This document shows, one piece after another, positions 15,935-24,891 of a stretch of 64,000 nucleotides of DNA. Within the stretch, counting starts at the first letter, position 1, and each line of letters starts with the position of its first letter. Source of the DNA: CAYOWQ01 sp964407695 (GTDB lineage: Bacteria > Planctomycetota > Phycisphaerae > Phycisphaerales > SM1A02). The stretch lies in the NCBI GenBank assembly GCA_964407695.1, contig CAYOWQ010000002.1:62001-126000 (forward strand), written 5' to 3'. The position numbers were made by a program, and so were the translations under genes. The notes beneath the pieces are model-generated. The model was not told the DNA's origin. It did not search any database and saw nothing but the letters and a program-made list of their open reading frames with translations.

Positions 15935-18900
15935 CTACTGACATGGCCCCCAGGACGCCAGCAGCAGGCCAAGGTCGGACGAGCCTACCTCTCCGTCGCC
16001 ATCGAGATCATATGGCGATCCGGGATTCGGCCCCCATTCTCCAAGAAGCAACCCGAGATCGGAACCGTCAACAACGTCATCGCCATTGACACTCCCAACG
16101 CACTGAACGGGGCTTGCCACCAAGACGGAGATGGCTCCCCCCGACCCGGCGACTCCGGACTCTGCTTCACCGGCAGTTACGAGATCGGCAGGTCCATCCG
16201 AATCTGCGTCGCCGGCGGCCAAGGCGGTGGGTAGACCAAAGATGGACTGCGCATCCTCGATCGTCGTCAGGATGATCGACCCACCAACCGTATCGTTCCG
16301 GAAGACCGTGAGAGCCGGCTCGCCCTTGTCGTTGGTCACCAGCACCGCAACGTCGGCGTCCTGATTCAGGTCATTATCAAGGTCGGCGGCCGTGATTGCC
16401 GTGGGAACGCCACCGCAGGGGAGATCAACCGCCGCCTTGAAGCCGTCGCGCCCCAGATTCACGAGGATGGAGATGGTCTGATCGCCTGCATTGGCGGTGA
16501 TGATTTCCGGAAGCTCATCGCCGTTGAGATCAGCCTCGGTCAATCCGACCGGACCTGTTCCGATGGCATAGTTCACCGCCGGCAAGAATCCCTCACCGCC
16601 GCCGGTGATATTGCTGAGCAGCACCGAAACGCTGGCATTCTGCCCCACTCCACCGCTGTTGATGGTCACAATATCGGTGTCCTTGTCATTGTCGACATCC
16701 AGGGGGCAAACACCCTGTGGTCCCGATCCGGTCACCAGTGCTTGGGCACCGGAGAATCCGCCGCCACCGACACCGAAAATCACCTGCACCTCATTGAGTT
16801 CAACAAGGGAGGCTGCCACATCAAGAATTCGATCGCCGTTGAGGTCCGCGAAAGCAACCCCGGTTGGAATACCATTCAAGTCAAGCGTTTGGTCCTCCAT
16901 GAATGGCGGTCCAAGGGCCGAACCAGTGGCGTTGCGGATGAGAGTGACCGACGAACTTCCGCGATTCGAGACCGCAAGATCAGTGAAACCGTCGCCGTCA
17001 TAATCCCCCGCAACAATTCCGCTTGGATCAACGCCGACCGGGATCTCCGCGGCGATGTCGAATCCAGGCAATTGGCCCGGGGCAGGAAGATTGTTGAGTA
17101 GCACAACGGCGGTTCCGTTCGAATCCTTTCCTCGGCCCGGCAGCGTAACGGCGGCATCCAGCAGGCCGCGGGGGCCCAGGTGGGCAACGACCAGTCGGTT
17201 GGGTGGAGCGGGAATGTCATCCTGCGTCGGTTCGTCAACTTCCAGCTTGATCGGGAGCGGGGCGACTACTGCATTCAATGAGTCCACCGCATCGCCTGCT
17301 TGGGTGATCACATTGACGAACCTGAACTGGTCAAGGAGTGGGACTGACGCGACCGCAAACTCGCCGGTAACCGTTGCCGATTCGACCAGGCGAAACGTGT
17401 CACCAACTCCAAGTCCGCTGGGATCATCGCGGCGCAGGGTGAGCAGGCCGCCAATCTCGGCAAGTGACGTCGCCTGAATCATCACCGGCGCTGTTGGATC
17501 GATCATCTCCACGCGGAGCTGTCCGACATCAAGGATCGTGGTCACATCGGCTGTTGCGGCTCCTCCATCAAGGTCCAGGAGGCCCCCCTGCTCGACCCGC
17601 AGCTTTCCCCCAACGGCCACTGCACCGGCATCCTCAATTCGCGCGAAGGCATGGATCGATCGCGCCGCTTCAGGATCGAGGGAAACTCCGATCGTCAGGT
17701 CCGACTGCGAATTGAGTTCAGACCCCAATCCAGTAACTGTCACCGAGGCTTGGCCTGAGCCATCCAGACCAACCTTCAACTCACCCGTTGAGACCGCGGA
17801 GCCCGTCTCAATGGCAAGTGAGGCATCTGCGCCATCTCCAACCAGCATCAATGCCGCGTTGGTCCAGCCGGTACCTGAGTCCCGAACCAGAATAGACCCG
17901 GCGCCACCACCGCCGATGATCGTGCCCTCCGTATTCATTTGGCCACCGTCTGAAACCAGGACATCCCCCGGTCCACTTGGCGTTCCAATGACGAAGCCTG
18001 CATTCACCGCCGCGGCCGATTCTCCAACCGCCACTGCTGCGCTGCTGTCAGTCACCAATGCCCCGCCGCGAAGGACCAGCGCGGTTGTCGTCAAAGTGCC
18101 CCCATTCGAAACCTCAACCGAGCCGTCGCTCCAAATCACGGTGGATTGACCGACATCCAGGGATGCACCGGAATCTACTGAGACGGTCCCAGCCCCACCC
18201 GCGATGAGTGCATCTCCGGCTACTCCAAGATCACCCGCAACGGCGACAGAGGTTCCGACGTCCAGGAGCGAAACTGCGCCGGCTGAGCCGGGCTGGACAC
18301 CGACATGCATGCTTTCAGCGCCGATTGTCAGCGCCCCGGCACTCAACTCCAGCGTGCCAACGCCTGAATCGCCGACGAGAATGTCGCCGACGACAATCCA
18401 AACCGCTCCCGGTCCCGAGATCGTGGCAACTCCCGAGGAACCAGGAGCCTTGCCGAGGTCGGCCGCCGCACCCACGGCAACCCCCTCAACGACAAGTGTG
18501 CCATTGCCTCCCTCACCAATCGTCAGGTCGCCTGACCCGTTGAGCAGGCTGCCTTCGTGCACGGCCAGTAATCCAAGTGAGGTCGAGGACTGGGCGATCA
18601 CTCCGTGCGCGATCTGCAACGTCCCATTGTCCAGAATCAATTGCGTGTCATCGGAAGCATTCTCCGACACAATTAGACTCCGAGCGGACCGAGCATTGCC
18701 GGGCGCGACCAGGCGATACACACCGCCGCCGAGGTCAAAGGTTACTTCGGGAGTTACGTTGCGAAGTACCAGCGCCTGATTGACTACCAAAGGAGCCGCG
18801 AAGAGCACCGGGCCCCCCTCGATGCTGAAAATGGCCCGGTCGGCAGGTCCGGGCACCCCGAGGGGCGACCAATTCAATCGATCCAGGAACGAGAAACCAT

Positions 18901-19018
18901 CGCCGGGTCCCGATGTGCCCAGCCATGATTTGTCGGCTGACACTCCAAGAGTTGCTGGCACAAGCAGTGCCATCAGGATGCCAAGATCACCTGTGCAACG
19001 ATCGCGTGGTTTCAACAT
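15935..19018 (-). CDS. Large secreted beta-helix / FG-GAP / dockerin protein
   Basis: The ATG at 19018 has GGAGGAG ahead, so a GTG at 19039 is not preferred. The 1027-residue protein has a signal peptide (GILMALLVPATLGVSA), then about residues 30-560 of short Gly-rich repeats of the autotransporter-passenger style (VGDSGVGTLELSAGALTIG), predicted as a parallel beta-helix. Residues about 590-960 hold FG-GAP/VCBS-like units with calcium-loop D-x-D/N-x-D cores (GDYDGDGFTDLAVSNRG, ADLNGDELPEIITANAG). Two dockerin-like repeats close it (VNGDDVVDGSDLGLLLGEW and DLDGDGEVGSSDLGLLLASW), ending G-P-C-Q. Probably an exposed adhesin or sheath component. It lies just upstream of pstS in the same direction. 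Confidence 0.85.
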   Translation of the reverse strand: MLKPRDRCTGDLGILMALLVPATLGVSADKSWLGTSGPGDGFSFLDRLNWSPLGVPGPADRAIFSIEGGPVLFAAPLVVNQALVLRNVTPEVTFDLGGGVYRLVAPGNARSARSLIVSENASDDTQLILDNGTLQIAHGVIAQSSTSLGLLAVHEGSLLNGSGDLTIGEGGNGTLVVEGVAVGAAADLGKAPGSSGVATISGPGAVWIVVGDILVGDSGVGTLELSAGALTIGAESMHVGVQPGSAGAVSLLDVGTSVAVAGDLGVAGDALIAGGAGTVSVDSGASLDVGQSTVIWSDGSVEVSNGGTLTTTALVLRGGALVTDSSAAVAVGESAAAVNAGFVIGTPSGPGDVLVSDGGQMNTEGTIIGGGGAGSILVRDSGTGWTNAALMLVGDGADASLAIETGSAVSTGELKVGLDGSGQASVTVTGLGSELNSQSDLTIGVSLDPEAARSIHAFARIEDAGAVAVGGKLRVEQGGLLDLDGGAATADVTTILDVGQLRVEMIDPTAPVMIQATSLAEIGGLLTLRRDDPSGLGVGDTFRLVESATVTGEFAVASVPLLDQFRFVNVITQAGDAVDSLNAVVAPLPIKLEVDEPTQDDIPAPPNRLVVAHLGPRGLLDAAVTLPGRGKDSNGTAVVLLNNLPAPGQLPGFDIAAEIPVGVDPSGIVAGDYDGDGFTDLAVSNRGSSSVTLIRNATGSALGPPFMEDQTLDLNGIPTGVAFADLNGDRILDVAASLVELNEVQVIFGVGGGGFSGAQALVTGSGPQGVCPLDVDNDKDTDIVTINSGGVGQNASVSVLLSNITGGGEGFLPAVNYAIGTGPVGLTEADLNGDELPEIITANAGDQTISILVNLGRDGFKAAVDLPCGGVPTAITAADLDNDLNQDADVAVLVTNDKGEPALTVFRNDTVGGSIILTTIEDAQSIFGLPTALAAGDADSDGPADLVTAGEAESGVAGSGGAISVLVASPVQCVGSVNGDDVVDGSDLGLLLGEWGPNPGSPYDLDGDGEVGSSDLGLLLASWGPCQ

Positions 19019-19110
19019 CGCCCTCTCCTCCAACTTCACCGCCTCAATTGACTCCTAGTGTACGGACGCGCGTTCTCTGACGGAACCCACCCGGACTACA
19101 CTGAAGATTC

Positions 19111-19278
19111 ATGACCACCTTTTTTGGCACCTTCTTCGCGACGCTCAGCATGATGTTGGTGGGATGGGTAGTTTGGCGCGCTGTTCGCCGGCAGGACACC
19201 CCCGCCGCATCGCCCCCCGTGTCGCCTCAATCAGCCGATTCCGAAGGCCGTGGCCCCTCGGCGACCCCGGAGGATTGA
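19111..19278 (+). CDS. Small single-TM protein (hypothetical)
   Basis: A 55-residue frame: a hydrophobic N-terminal helix (MTTFFGTFFATLSMMLVGW), a basic stop-transfer (RAVRRQD), then a Pro/Ser-rich cytosolic tail. The composition is what a real small membrane protein looks like, and GAAG lies just ahead of the ATG. The last 52 bases overlap the end of queG on the other strand, which lowers confidence. No function can be proposed. Confidence 0.4.
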   Translation: MTTFFGTFFATLSMMLVGWVVWRAVRRQDTPAASPPVSPQSADSEGRGPSATPED

Positions 19279-20369
19279 TCCTGGATTTTCAGCCTCCTGC
19301 AGATGATCCGGGCGGTCTCCTGCACCATCTCCTCTTCTCGAGGATCGCGGGCAATCTCAGCGATTCGACCCGCAAGATCGGCCCGCCAAGCCCGGCGAAG
19401 ATAGTTTCCGGCGACGATGCACGCGTTTCGCTTCATCATGCCCAGCTTGGCTCGTTTCAACGCCGACGATGCAAAGGCCTCACGACGATCATCCTCTGAC
19501 CAATTGAGAATCTCGAGGAGCGGAAGCGAATCCCTGCGCGAGGCATACGCCGAGTGAACTCCGGTTCGACGGCGGCGGCGCGTCGGCTGGTTGTGCGGGC
19601 ACACCTCCTGGCAGATATCGCACCCGAAGAGCCAGTCGTCGATCGCGTCAAAGAAGGCCGGCTCAATGGCGCTTCGATGCTCGATCGTCAACGTACTGAT
19701 GCAACGTGACGCATCAACACTCCATGGTGAAATGGCCTTCGTGGGACATGCGTCGAGACACCGGGTACACGTACCGCAGGGATCGCTTTGGTCCTCCGAG
19801 GCAGCCGTCGGCCGAAGATCGAGAGTCGTGATGATTTCTCCCAGAAGCAGCCAACTGCCGGAATGCCTTGAGATCAGCAGCGTGTTCTTGCCGATCCGCC
19901 CGACACCCGCTCGTGCGGCATGTTCTCGTTCAAGGACCGGCGCTGTATCCACACAGACCCGAAAAACATGACCGGGCTCTGTTTCCGCCAACCGACCAGT
20001 CAGTTGCTCGAGCCTCCTGCGCACCACCACGTGATAGTCCCTGCCGCGCGCATAACGCGCAATCCGGCCGCGAGCGTGACTGTCTGGCGAGACTTCACGG
20101 CGATCCGGCCGGCCGTCGGCGTACTTGTCAGCGACGCAGATGATCGACTTCGCACCGGGAACCATGGCTCGCGGATCGAGCCGTTGCTCCAGGTATCGCT
20201 CCAGATAGGCCATGCTGCCATGCTTGGCCGACTCGAGCCAAGCCCGAAGTTCAGCGGCATGCGAGCTGCCTCGTGCTGGGGCGATGCCCGCCTCGACAAA
20301 GCCGAGGTCCTTGCAGTGTCGAATGATCTCATCACTATCCACGTTGAATGATCCCTTCCCGGCCGTCAC
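19227..20369 (-). CDS. queG: Epoxyqueuosine reductase QueG
   Basis: A 380-residue cytosolic enzyme that reduces epoxyqueuosine to queuosine in tRNA using cobalamin and two [4Fe-4S] clusters. The clusters are marked by CGTCTRCLDACP and CDICQEVCPHNQP; the cobalamin-domain stretch GRIARYARGRDYHVVVRRRL and the G-V-G-R-I-G-K-N-T segment are family hallmarks. GTG 20369 overlaps the upstream stop by 4 bases; an inner GTG at 20342 has AAGGGA nine bases before it and is an alternative start. It ends the BtuF-like/pyrD/peptidase operon. tgt, the earlier enzyme of the pathway, is also in the window at 43170. Confidence 0.95.
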   Translation of the reverse strand: MTAGKGSFNVDSDEIIRHCKDLGFVEAGIAPARGSSHAAELRAWLESAKHGSMAYLERYLEQRLDPRAMVPGAKSIICVADKYADGRPDRREVSPDSHARGRIARYARGRDYHVVVRRRLEQLTGRLAETEPGHVFRVCVDTAPVLEREHAARAGVGRIGKNTLLISRHSGSWLLLGEIITTLDLRPTAASEDQSDPCGTCTRCLDACPTKAISPWSVDASRCISTLTIEHRSAIEPAFFDAIDDWLFGCDICQEVCPHNQPTRRRRRTGVHSAYASRRDSLPLLEILNWSEDDRREAFASSALKRAKLGMMKRNACIVAGNYLRRAWRADLAGRIAEIARDPREEEMVQETARIICRRLKIQDQSSGVAEGPRPSESAD

Positions 20370-20788
20370 TCATACCCCAGGCGCTGCAGGTCGGCTTCGT
20401 CGAGGCCGAAATGGTGCCCGATTTCGTGAAGGAGGGTGATGCGAATCTGTCGCCTGACTTCGTTCAGTCCACCCAGTGGGGTCCCCTCCTCGTCGACCCA
20501 TTCGGTCCATCCACCCGCCTCGTCGATAATGCCTTCGCGAAAGAGATGAATCGTCTCGGGCAGGGATACTCCATCCAGGACTGTCCGTTCAGTCAAGGGA
20601 ATCCCTGAATGCAGCCCGCAAAGTGTTTCCTCGTCCGAGTCGAGACCGAGTTCGGCAAGAAGTTCCGGCGAAGGCCGGTCATCAACGATCAGTGGCGTTT
20701 GCTCCAGCAACTGGTGAATGTTCTTCGGAAGCTCCGCGAGGACCTGCTCCAATATCGCGTCGAATCGATCCCGGTCCCTTCCGTTCAT
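20366..20788 (-). CDS. Zincin-like metallopeptidase family protein
   Basis: A 140-residue protein starting at ATG 20788, which overlaps the pyrD stop (ATGA). It carries the short zincin helix L-L-H-E-I-G-H-H-F-G-L-D-E near the C-terminus, where H-E-x-x-H supplies two zinc ligands and the catalytic Glu, and a conserved G-x-x-L/I-T-E-R-T stretch before it. This matches the small metallopeptidase family found next to housekeeping genes in many bacteria. No signal peptide, so cytosolic. Substrate unknown. Linked by 4-base overlap to queG downstream. Confidence 0.85.
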   Translation of the reverse strand: MNGRDRDRFDAILEQVLAELPKNIHQLLEQTPLIVDDRPSPELLAELGLDSDEETLCGLHSGIPLTERTVLDGVSLPETIHLFREGIIDEAGGWTEWVDEEGTPLGGLNEVRRQIRITLLHEIGHHFGLDEADLQRLGYE

Positions 20789-21729
20789 CTCAGCTCCGTC
20801 GGTCGCCGCGCTGTCCCAACCAACTCGCTGATGTTGGAACATCCCAATTGCTCGACCCATCGGTCGAGGCCGCGAGCGATTCGAACCGGTGCACGTGGAT
20901 CCACGAAGATGGCGGTCCCCACCCCCACGGCTGTGGCGCCCGCAAGGATCATCTCCGCCGCATCCTGCCAATTCATGACACCGCCCAACCCGACGATCGG
21001 CACCTTGGCCGCCTTGGCAACGTCGCGATAGACCTCATGCACCATGCGCACCGCGATCGGATGGATGGCGGGACCGCTCAATCCACCGGTGCCGTTCGAG
21101 AGTCGCGTCTCGCGCGTCATCACGTCGATCGCCATGCCAGTCATGGTATTGATCAAGGTGAGGCCATCCGCGCCACCATCGATCGCCGCCGAGGCCATCG
21201 TCGTGATCTCGCTGACATTCGGCGACAGTTTCACCAGCATCTTGGTCCGCTTGAGAATGGGCCTGATTTCAGCCAGCAGCCCCCGCAGCGATGCCGGGTC
21301 TTCACCGAACATCAGCCCGTCGACCGTGTTGGGACATGAGACGTTCAATTCCACGATCGGAAGGCTGGGCTGGGCATCAAACGCGGCGGCAATGGCGACA
21401 TAGTCCTCCACGGAATTTCCGGCGATCGAGCCGATCAGCGTGGTGCCAAGGAGGTCGGCCGCCGGGAGCTTCTCGGAGACGAATCGATCGAGCCCAACGT
21501 TCGCCAGACCAATGGCGTTCAACATCCCGACAGCGCCGGGCAACGGGATGATCCTCCACGGAGCGTTCCCTTCCCGTGGGTGCCGGGTAATCGACTTACT
21601 CACAATCGCGCCGATCTCGCGAAGGTCAAAGGCGTCGGCCAACTCGTTGACGTATCCACACGTGCCCGCGGCGGCCACAACGGGATTGGTGAGATCAACG
21701 TCCGCGAGCTTGATCGCAACACGACTCAT
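20785..21729 (-). CDS. pyrD: Dihydroorotate dehydrogenase, class 1B-like
   Basis: A 314-residue TIM-barrel flavoprotein oxidising dihydroorotate to orotate in pyrimidine synthesis. Hallmarks are N-P-V-V-A-A-A-G-T at the start, S-K-S-I-T (FMN contact), N-A-I-G-L-A-N near 70, the active-site loop V-S-C-P-N with catalytic Cys as in class 1 enzymes, and the phosphate loops G-L-G-G-V and G-A-T-A-V-G-V-G-T. Cys at the base position and the length point to class 1; PyrK, the partner of class 1B, is not in the window. It lies between the BtuF-like gene (27 bases upstream) and the peptidase gene (ATGA overlap). Confidence 0.93.
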   Translation of the reverse strand: MSRVAIKLADVDLTNPVVAAAGTCGYVNELADAFDLREIGAIVSKSITRHPREGNAPWRIIPLPGAVGMLNAIGLANVGLDRFVSEKLPAADLLGTTLIGSIAGNSVEDYVAIAAAFDAQPSLPIVELNVSCPNTVDGLMFGEDPASLRGLLAEIRPILKRTKMLVKLSPNVSEITTMASAAIDGGADGLTLINTMTGMAIDVMTRETRLSNGTGGLSGPAIHPIAVRMVHEVYRDVAKAAKVPIVGLGGVMNWQDAAEMILAGATAVGVGTAIFVDPRAPVRIARGLDRWVEQLGCSNISELVGTARRPTELR

Positions 21730-21756
21730 CAGGCGTCCCGTTGTACCATGCGGGAC

Positions 21757-22632
21757 CTAATGGGGCGATTCCAACTTGGTGGCGACCTCGCGAAAGGCTG
21801 CCACGACCTCCGGAATCCCGCTCGACGGCATGAGCGCATCCGGGCATGCAAGCAACGCCAGCCGCTGGCGCTGCACGGCCGAGATCTCCAGCGTCCCAAT
21901 GGGGCCCAAGAGGTCTCGAATCGGTCGCCCGGTTGCCCGGGCGGAGACAAACACAACGGCATCGGGATTGATCCGAACGATGTCTTCGAGATTCAACTCC
22001 GGGTAACCATCGATGTTCACGGCATTGGTCCCCCCAAGGGTTTCGAGCACCTCGGAGAGATAGGTATTCCGTCCAAAGACCAAGACCGGATCGACATTCT
22101 CAACCAGCAAGATCCGTCCGCACCCGTTGAACGCCGAGATCGGCTTGAGCGACTCCTGAATTCGGAGTCCAAGTTCGCCCGCCGTCCTCTTGATGGAGCC
22201 ATCCGGATCGGGCATCAGCTCCTGAATGCCGCTGATCATGGCCAGCACGTCTTCGACAGTGTCGAGGCGCCATTGGCCAACGATCCATCCGTGTTCCTTG
22301 GCCAGCGCCAGGAGACCGGGATCGGCTCCGGTCGATGGCGGCTGGATCAAGACATGGGTGGGGTGAATCTGCACCAAGCGCTCATGATCGACGTCGTAGA
22401 GATCGCCAACGACCAGCACACCCTCCAAGTCGCAAAATCGTGTGCAACCGACGATCGACGATCCCAGGCCCAGATCCTCCAGCGCCTTGGTGATCGCCGG
22501 ACTGAAGGAGACGATGCGAGGACCGCCGGCGGCAAGTGAGATGGAGTGTTTTTCATCGCGACAACCCCAAAGGACGATAAACGCAAGGCCCACGGCCAGG
22601 AATCCCGTCCACCATGATCGTCGACCCGTCAT
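21757..22632 (-). CDS. BtuF/TroA-type substrate-binding lipoprotein
   Basis: A 291-residue lipoprotein (signal with lipobox L-W-G-C). The mature protein has the two-lobed class III binding-protein pattern: R-I-V-S-F-S-P-A-I-T opening, V-V-G-D-L-Y-D-V-D-H-E-R-L-V-Q-I-H-P-T-H-V-L-I, a long linking helix, and a second lobe with N-L-E-D-I-V-R-I-N-P-D-A-V-V-F-V. This class binds cobalamin, haem or siderophores; the BtuF-like opening suggests corrinoid. No permease or ATPase gene is adjacent. Being in one operon with cobalamin-dependent queG fits vitamin B12, but this is inference. Confidence 0.8.
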   Translation of the reverse strand: MTGRRSWWTGFLAVGLAFIVLWGCRDEKHSISLAAGGPRIVSFSPAITKALEDLGLGSSIVGCTRFCDLEGVLVVGDLYDVDHERLVQIHPTHVLIQPPSTGADPGLLALAKEHGWIVGQWRLDTVEDVLAMISGIQELMPDPDGSIKRTAGELGLRIQESLKPISAFNGCGRILLVENVDPVLVFGRNTYLSEVLETLGGTNAVNIDGYPELNLEDIVRINPDAVVFVSARATGRPIRDLLGPIGTLEISAVQRQRLALLACPDALMPSSGIPEVVAAFREVATKLESPH

Positions 22633-22736
22633 CGTCACAACGCTATGCTCATTCCGAGCGTTCCAGGATCTCGCTCGCCGTTGGCTCTTTCCAAGATCGG
22701 TTGGGAAGTATCCATCGCTGGGAACGGATTCTACCT

Positions 22737-23462
22737 ATGACACTGCTTCGCGATATTCGTCGATTCTTTACTCGAAGGTCACCGGCGGTGATCAACCTCG
22801 CGCCCTCAGGTCGCGACGCCGGACCCGAGCATTCGGATCGATCCCTCAGCGTGCAGACAGGCCCGGCAATCGGCGTCGCTCGGCACAACCTCGATCCACT
22901 TGATGAAATCGACGGAAATTCAGCACCGGCGTCGGGCGACGTTGCACGCGCGGTCCAGCGAATCAGCGAGTTGCTCGGTCGTTCCTCGGAACAGGCCTCC
23001 CGGCTGGTAGGCCTGCTGGAGAAGATCCCGGGGTCACTCGACGGTCTCCCTGAGGTAAACCGGCAGACGTCTCGTTTGCTCGAGGTCGTCAGCGACCAGG
23101 TGGAATCGTCTCGCCGTCGAGAAGAAACGCTGCTTGCCGCATTGAGCCGAATCAACGACACCGCCAAGGAGCACGGCGATGTGTTGGGTCAGGTTGGTCA
23201 GCAGCTGGAGACCAGCCAGCAGGCATCCGTGGCCTTGGGAGAAAACATTCACGCCCTGCGACTGGCGCTCACGGACCTCGCTGAGTCGAACTCCCGGACT
23301 GTCGGCGCCCTCTCGCATCTCACAAAGGCCAACCAGGCCCGCGACCAGGACCTCCTCATGATGGTTCGACGTATGCAGTGGTGGCTCGTCGGCGCGGTGG
23401 TCATCTGCGGACTCCTCACCGCCGGCGCCATCGTGGTCGAATTGGTGCTTCGAAGCAACTGA
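22737..23462 (+). CDS. Coiled-coil protein with C-terminal membrane anchor
   Basis: The ATG at 22737 gives 241 residues; open frame further upstream runs antisense to the BtuF-like gene start and is not used. A charged N-terminus (MTLLRDIRRFFTRRSP) and a Pro/Gly-rich linker precede a long heptad region at about 70-205 (ARAVQRISELLGRS, RREETLLAALSRIND, HALRLALTDLAESN). A single TM near the end (WWLVGAVVICGLLTAGAIVV) leaves a very short tail, so the coiled coil is cytosolic. No family recognised; a scaffold or membrane-tethered adaptor is possible. Confidence 0.75.
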   Translation: MTLLRDIRRFFTRRSPAVINLAPSGRDAGPEHSDRSLSVQTGPAIGVARHNLDPLDEIDGNSAPASGDVARAVQRISELLGRSSEQASRLVGLLEKIPGSLDGLPEVNRQTSRLLEVVSDQVESSRRREETLLAALSRINDTAKEHGDVLGQVGQQLETSQQASVALGENIHALRLALTDLAESNSRTVGALSHLTKANQARDQDLLMMVRRMQWWLVGAVVICGLLTAGAIVVELVLRSN

Positions 23463-23471
23463 AAGCCACGC

Positions 23472-24761
23472 TCACCCGAGCTCGTGGGCAATCAGGTCAT
23501 CCCACGTCTCGCGGCGACGAACGACCGAGTACCCGGAACCATCCACCAGCACCTCGGCCGGCAGCGGCATGGAATTGTATCGGCTGGCCATGGCCATGCC
23601 GTAGGCACCCGCGGTAAACACGGCGACCAGGTCACCGCTGTTCACCGGAGGAAGCGCCCGATCCAAGGCCAGAAAATCGCCGGATTCACAGATCGGGCCG
23701 ACCACATCCATTGTTTGAAGGCCCGGCATTGACATGTCCTTCAGTCGCCGCTGTGGAACGTAGCCCGCGTCCACCTCTGTCGGCCAGATGAAGTGAAACG
23801 ATCCGTAGTGGCTGGGCCTGAGCAACACATTCATTCCACCGTCGGCAATGAGAAACGACTTCTCTCCTGATCGCTTCACATAGAGCACCTTCAGAATCAG
23901 CACTCCGGCATTGGCAATGATGGTGCGCCCCGGCTCGAGAATGATTCTCAGGCCGTTCGCAACCCTCTGCTTCAATAGCGGCACGATTGCATTGGCGTAG
24001 TCCGCGGCCACCGGTGATTGATCCGTCTCATAGTCTGCCCCGAAGCCGCCGCCGAGATCGATCGTCTCCACCGAGTACCCTTCCGCAGACAACTCGTCAA
24101 TCAACGCCACCGTTTTCTCAACGGACTCGACATAGGGCTGTGTGGAGTACACCGGGGAACCGATATGCAGGTGGATGCCGGTCAGTCGGCACGAGCTGTC
24201 GCGGCCATATCGATGAAAGAACGCCCTTGCCCGTTCAATATCGACGCCGAATTTTGTTTCCTTCTTTCCGGTGGTCGTGTATCGGTGCGTCTTCGGGTCG
24301 ACGTCCGGATTGACTCGCAGGGCCGCATTGCATGTCGCCTTCAACGACGCCGCGATGGACGCGATTCTTTCGAATTCAGGCTCTGATTCAACATTGAACA
24401 GTCCGATTCCGGAGGTGATCGCGAACTTGATCTCCTCGTCGGTCTTGCCCACGCCGGCATACACACATTTTGATGCCGGCACCCCTGCCTTGAGCGCCCG
24501 AAAGAGTTCGCCGCCGCTCACGACATCCATTCCCGCACCAAGGGAGCCCAGAAGCCTGCACACCGACAGATTCGGGCAGCTCTTGATGGAATAACACATC
24601 AGCGGGCGCAACGGCGAGAACGCGGCAGATAGCCGGTCATAGTGATCCCGAATCGTCTGCGATGAATAAACATACGTCGGCGTTCCCACGTCGCGAGCAA
24701 CCGACGACATGGGGACTCGCTCGCAATGAAGCTGGCCGTTGAGGTATTGAAATGAATCCAT
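23472..24761 (-). CDS. lysA: Diaminopimelate decarboxylase LysA
   Basis: A 429-residue PLP enzyme making lysine from meso-diaminopimelate. The PLP lysine is in Y-S-I-K-S-C-P-N near residue 60; H-L-H-I-G-S is the strand around the PLP site, G-G-G-F-G phosphate loop and E-P-G-R-T-I further bind cofactor, and C-E-S-G-D-F-L-A supplies the active-site Cys from the partner subunit. Length is typical. It converges on the coiled-coil gene with a 9-base gap and is not in an evident lysine operon. Cytosolic. Confidence 0.95.
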   Translation of the reverse strand: MDSFQYLNGQLHCERVPMSSVARDVGTPTYVYSSQTIRDHYDRLSAAFSPLRPLMCYSIKSCPNLSVCRLLGSLGAGMDVVSGGELFRALKAGVPASKCVYAGVGKTDEEIKFAITSGIGLFNVESEPEFERIASIAASLKATCNAALRVNPDVDPKTHRYTTTGKKETKFGVDIERARAFFHRYGRDSSCRLTGIHLHIGSPVYSTQPYVESVEKTVALIDELSAEGYSVETIDLGGGFGADYETDQSPVAADYANAIVPLLKQRVANGLRIILEPGRTIIANAGVLILKVLYVKRSGEKSFLIADGGMNVLLRPSHYGSFHFIWPTEVDAGYVPQRRLKDMSMPGLQTMDVVGPICESGDFLALDRALPPVNSGDLVAVFTAGAYGMAMASRYNSMPLPAEVLVDGSGYSVVRRRETWDDLIAHELG

Positions 24762-24891
24762 GGATTGTTCGCCTGAAGGGCGGGCATTCTATGAACTTGA
24801 GGCGTGTCCGCTTGCCCGTCAGCCGGTCAAGCTCAAACCGGGATTCGCGTCATACCCGCCCTACCATCCCGCAAGACTCTTGGAGGACCCC

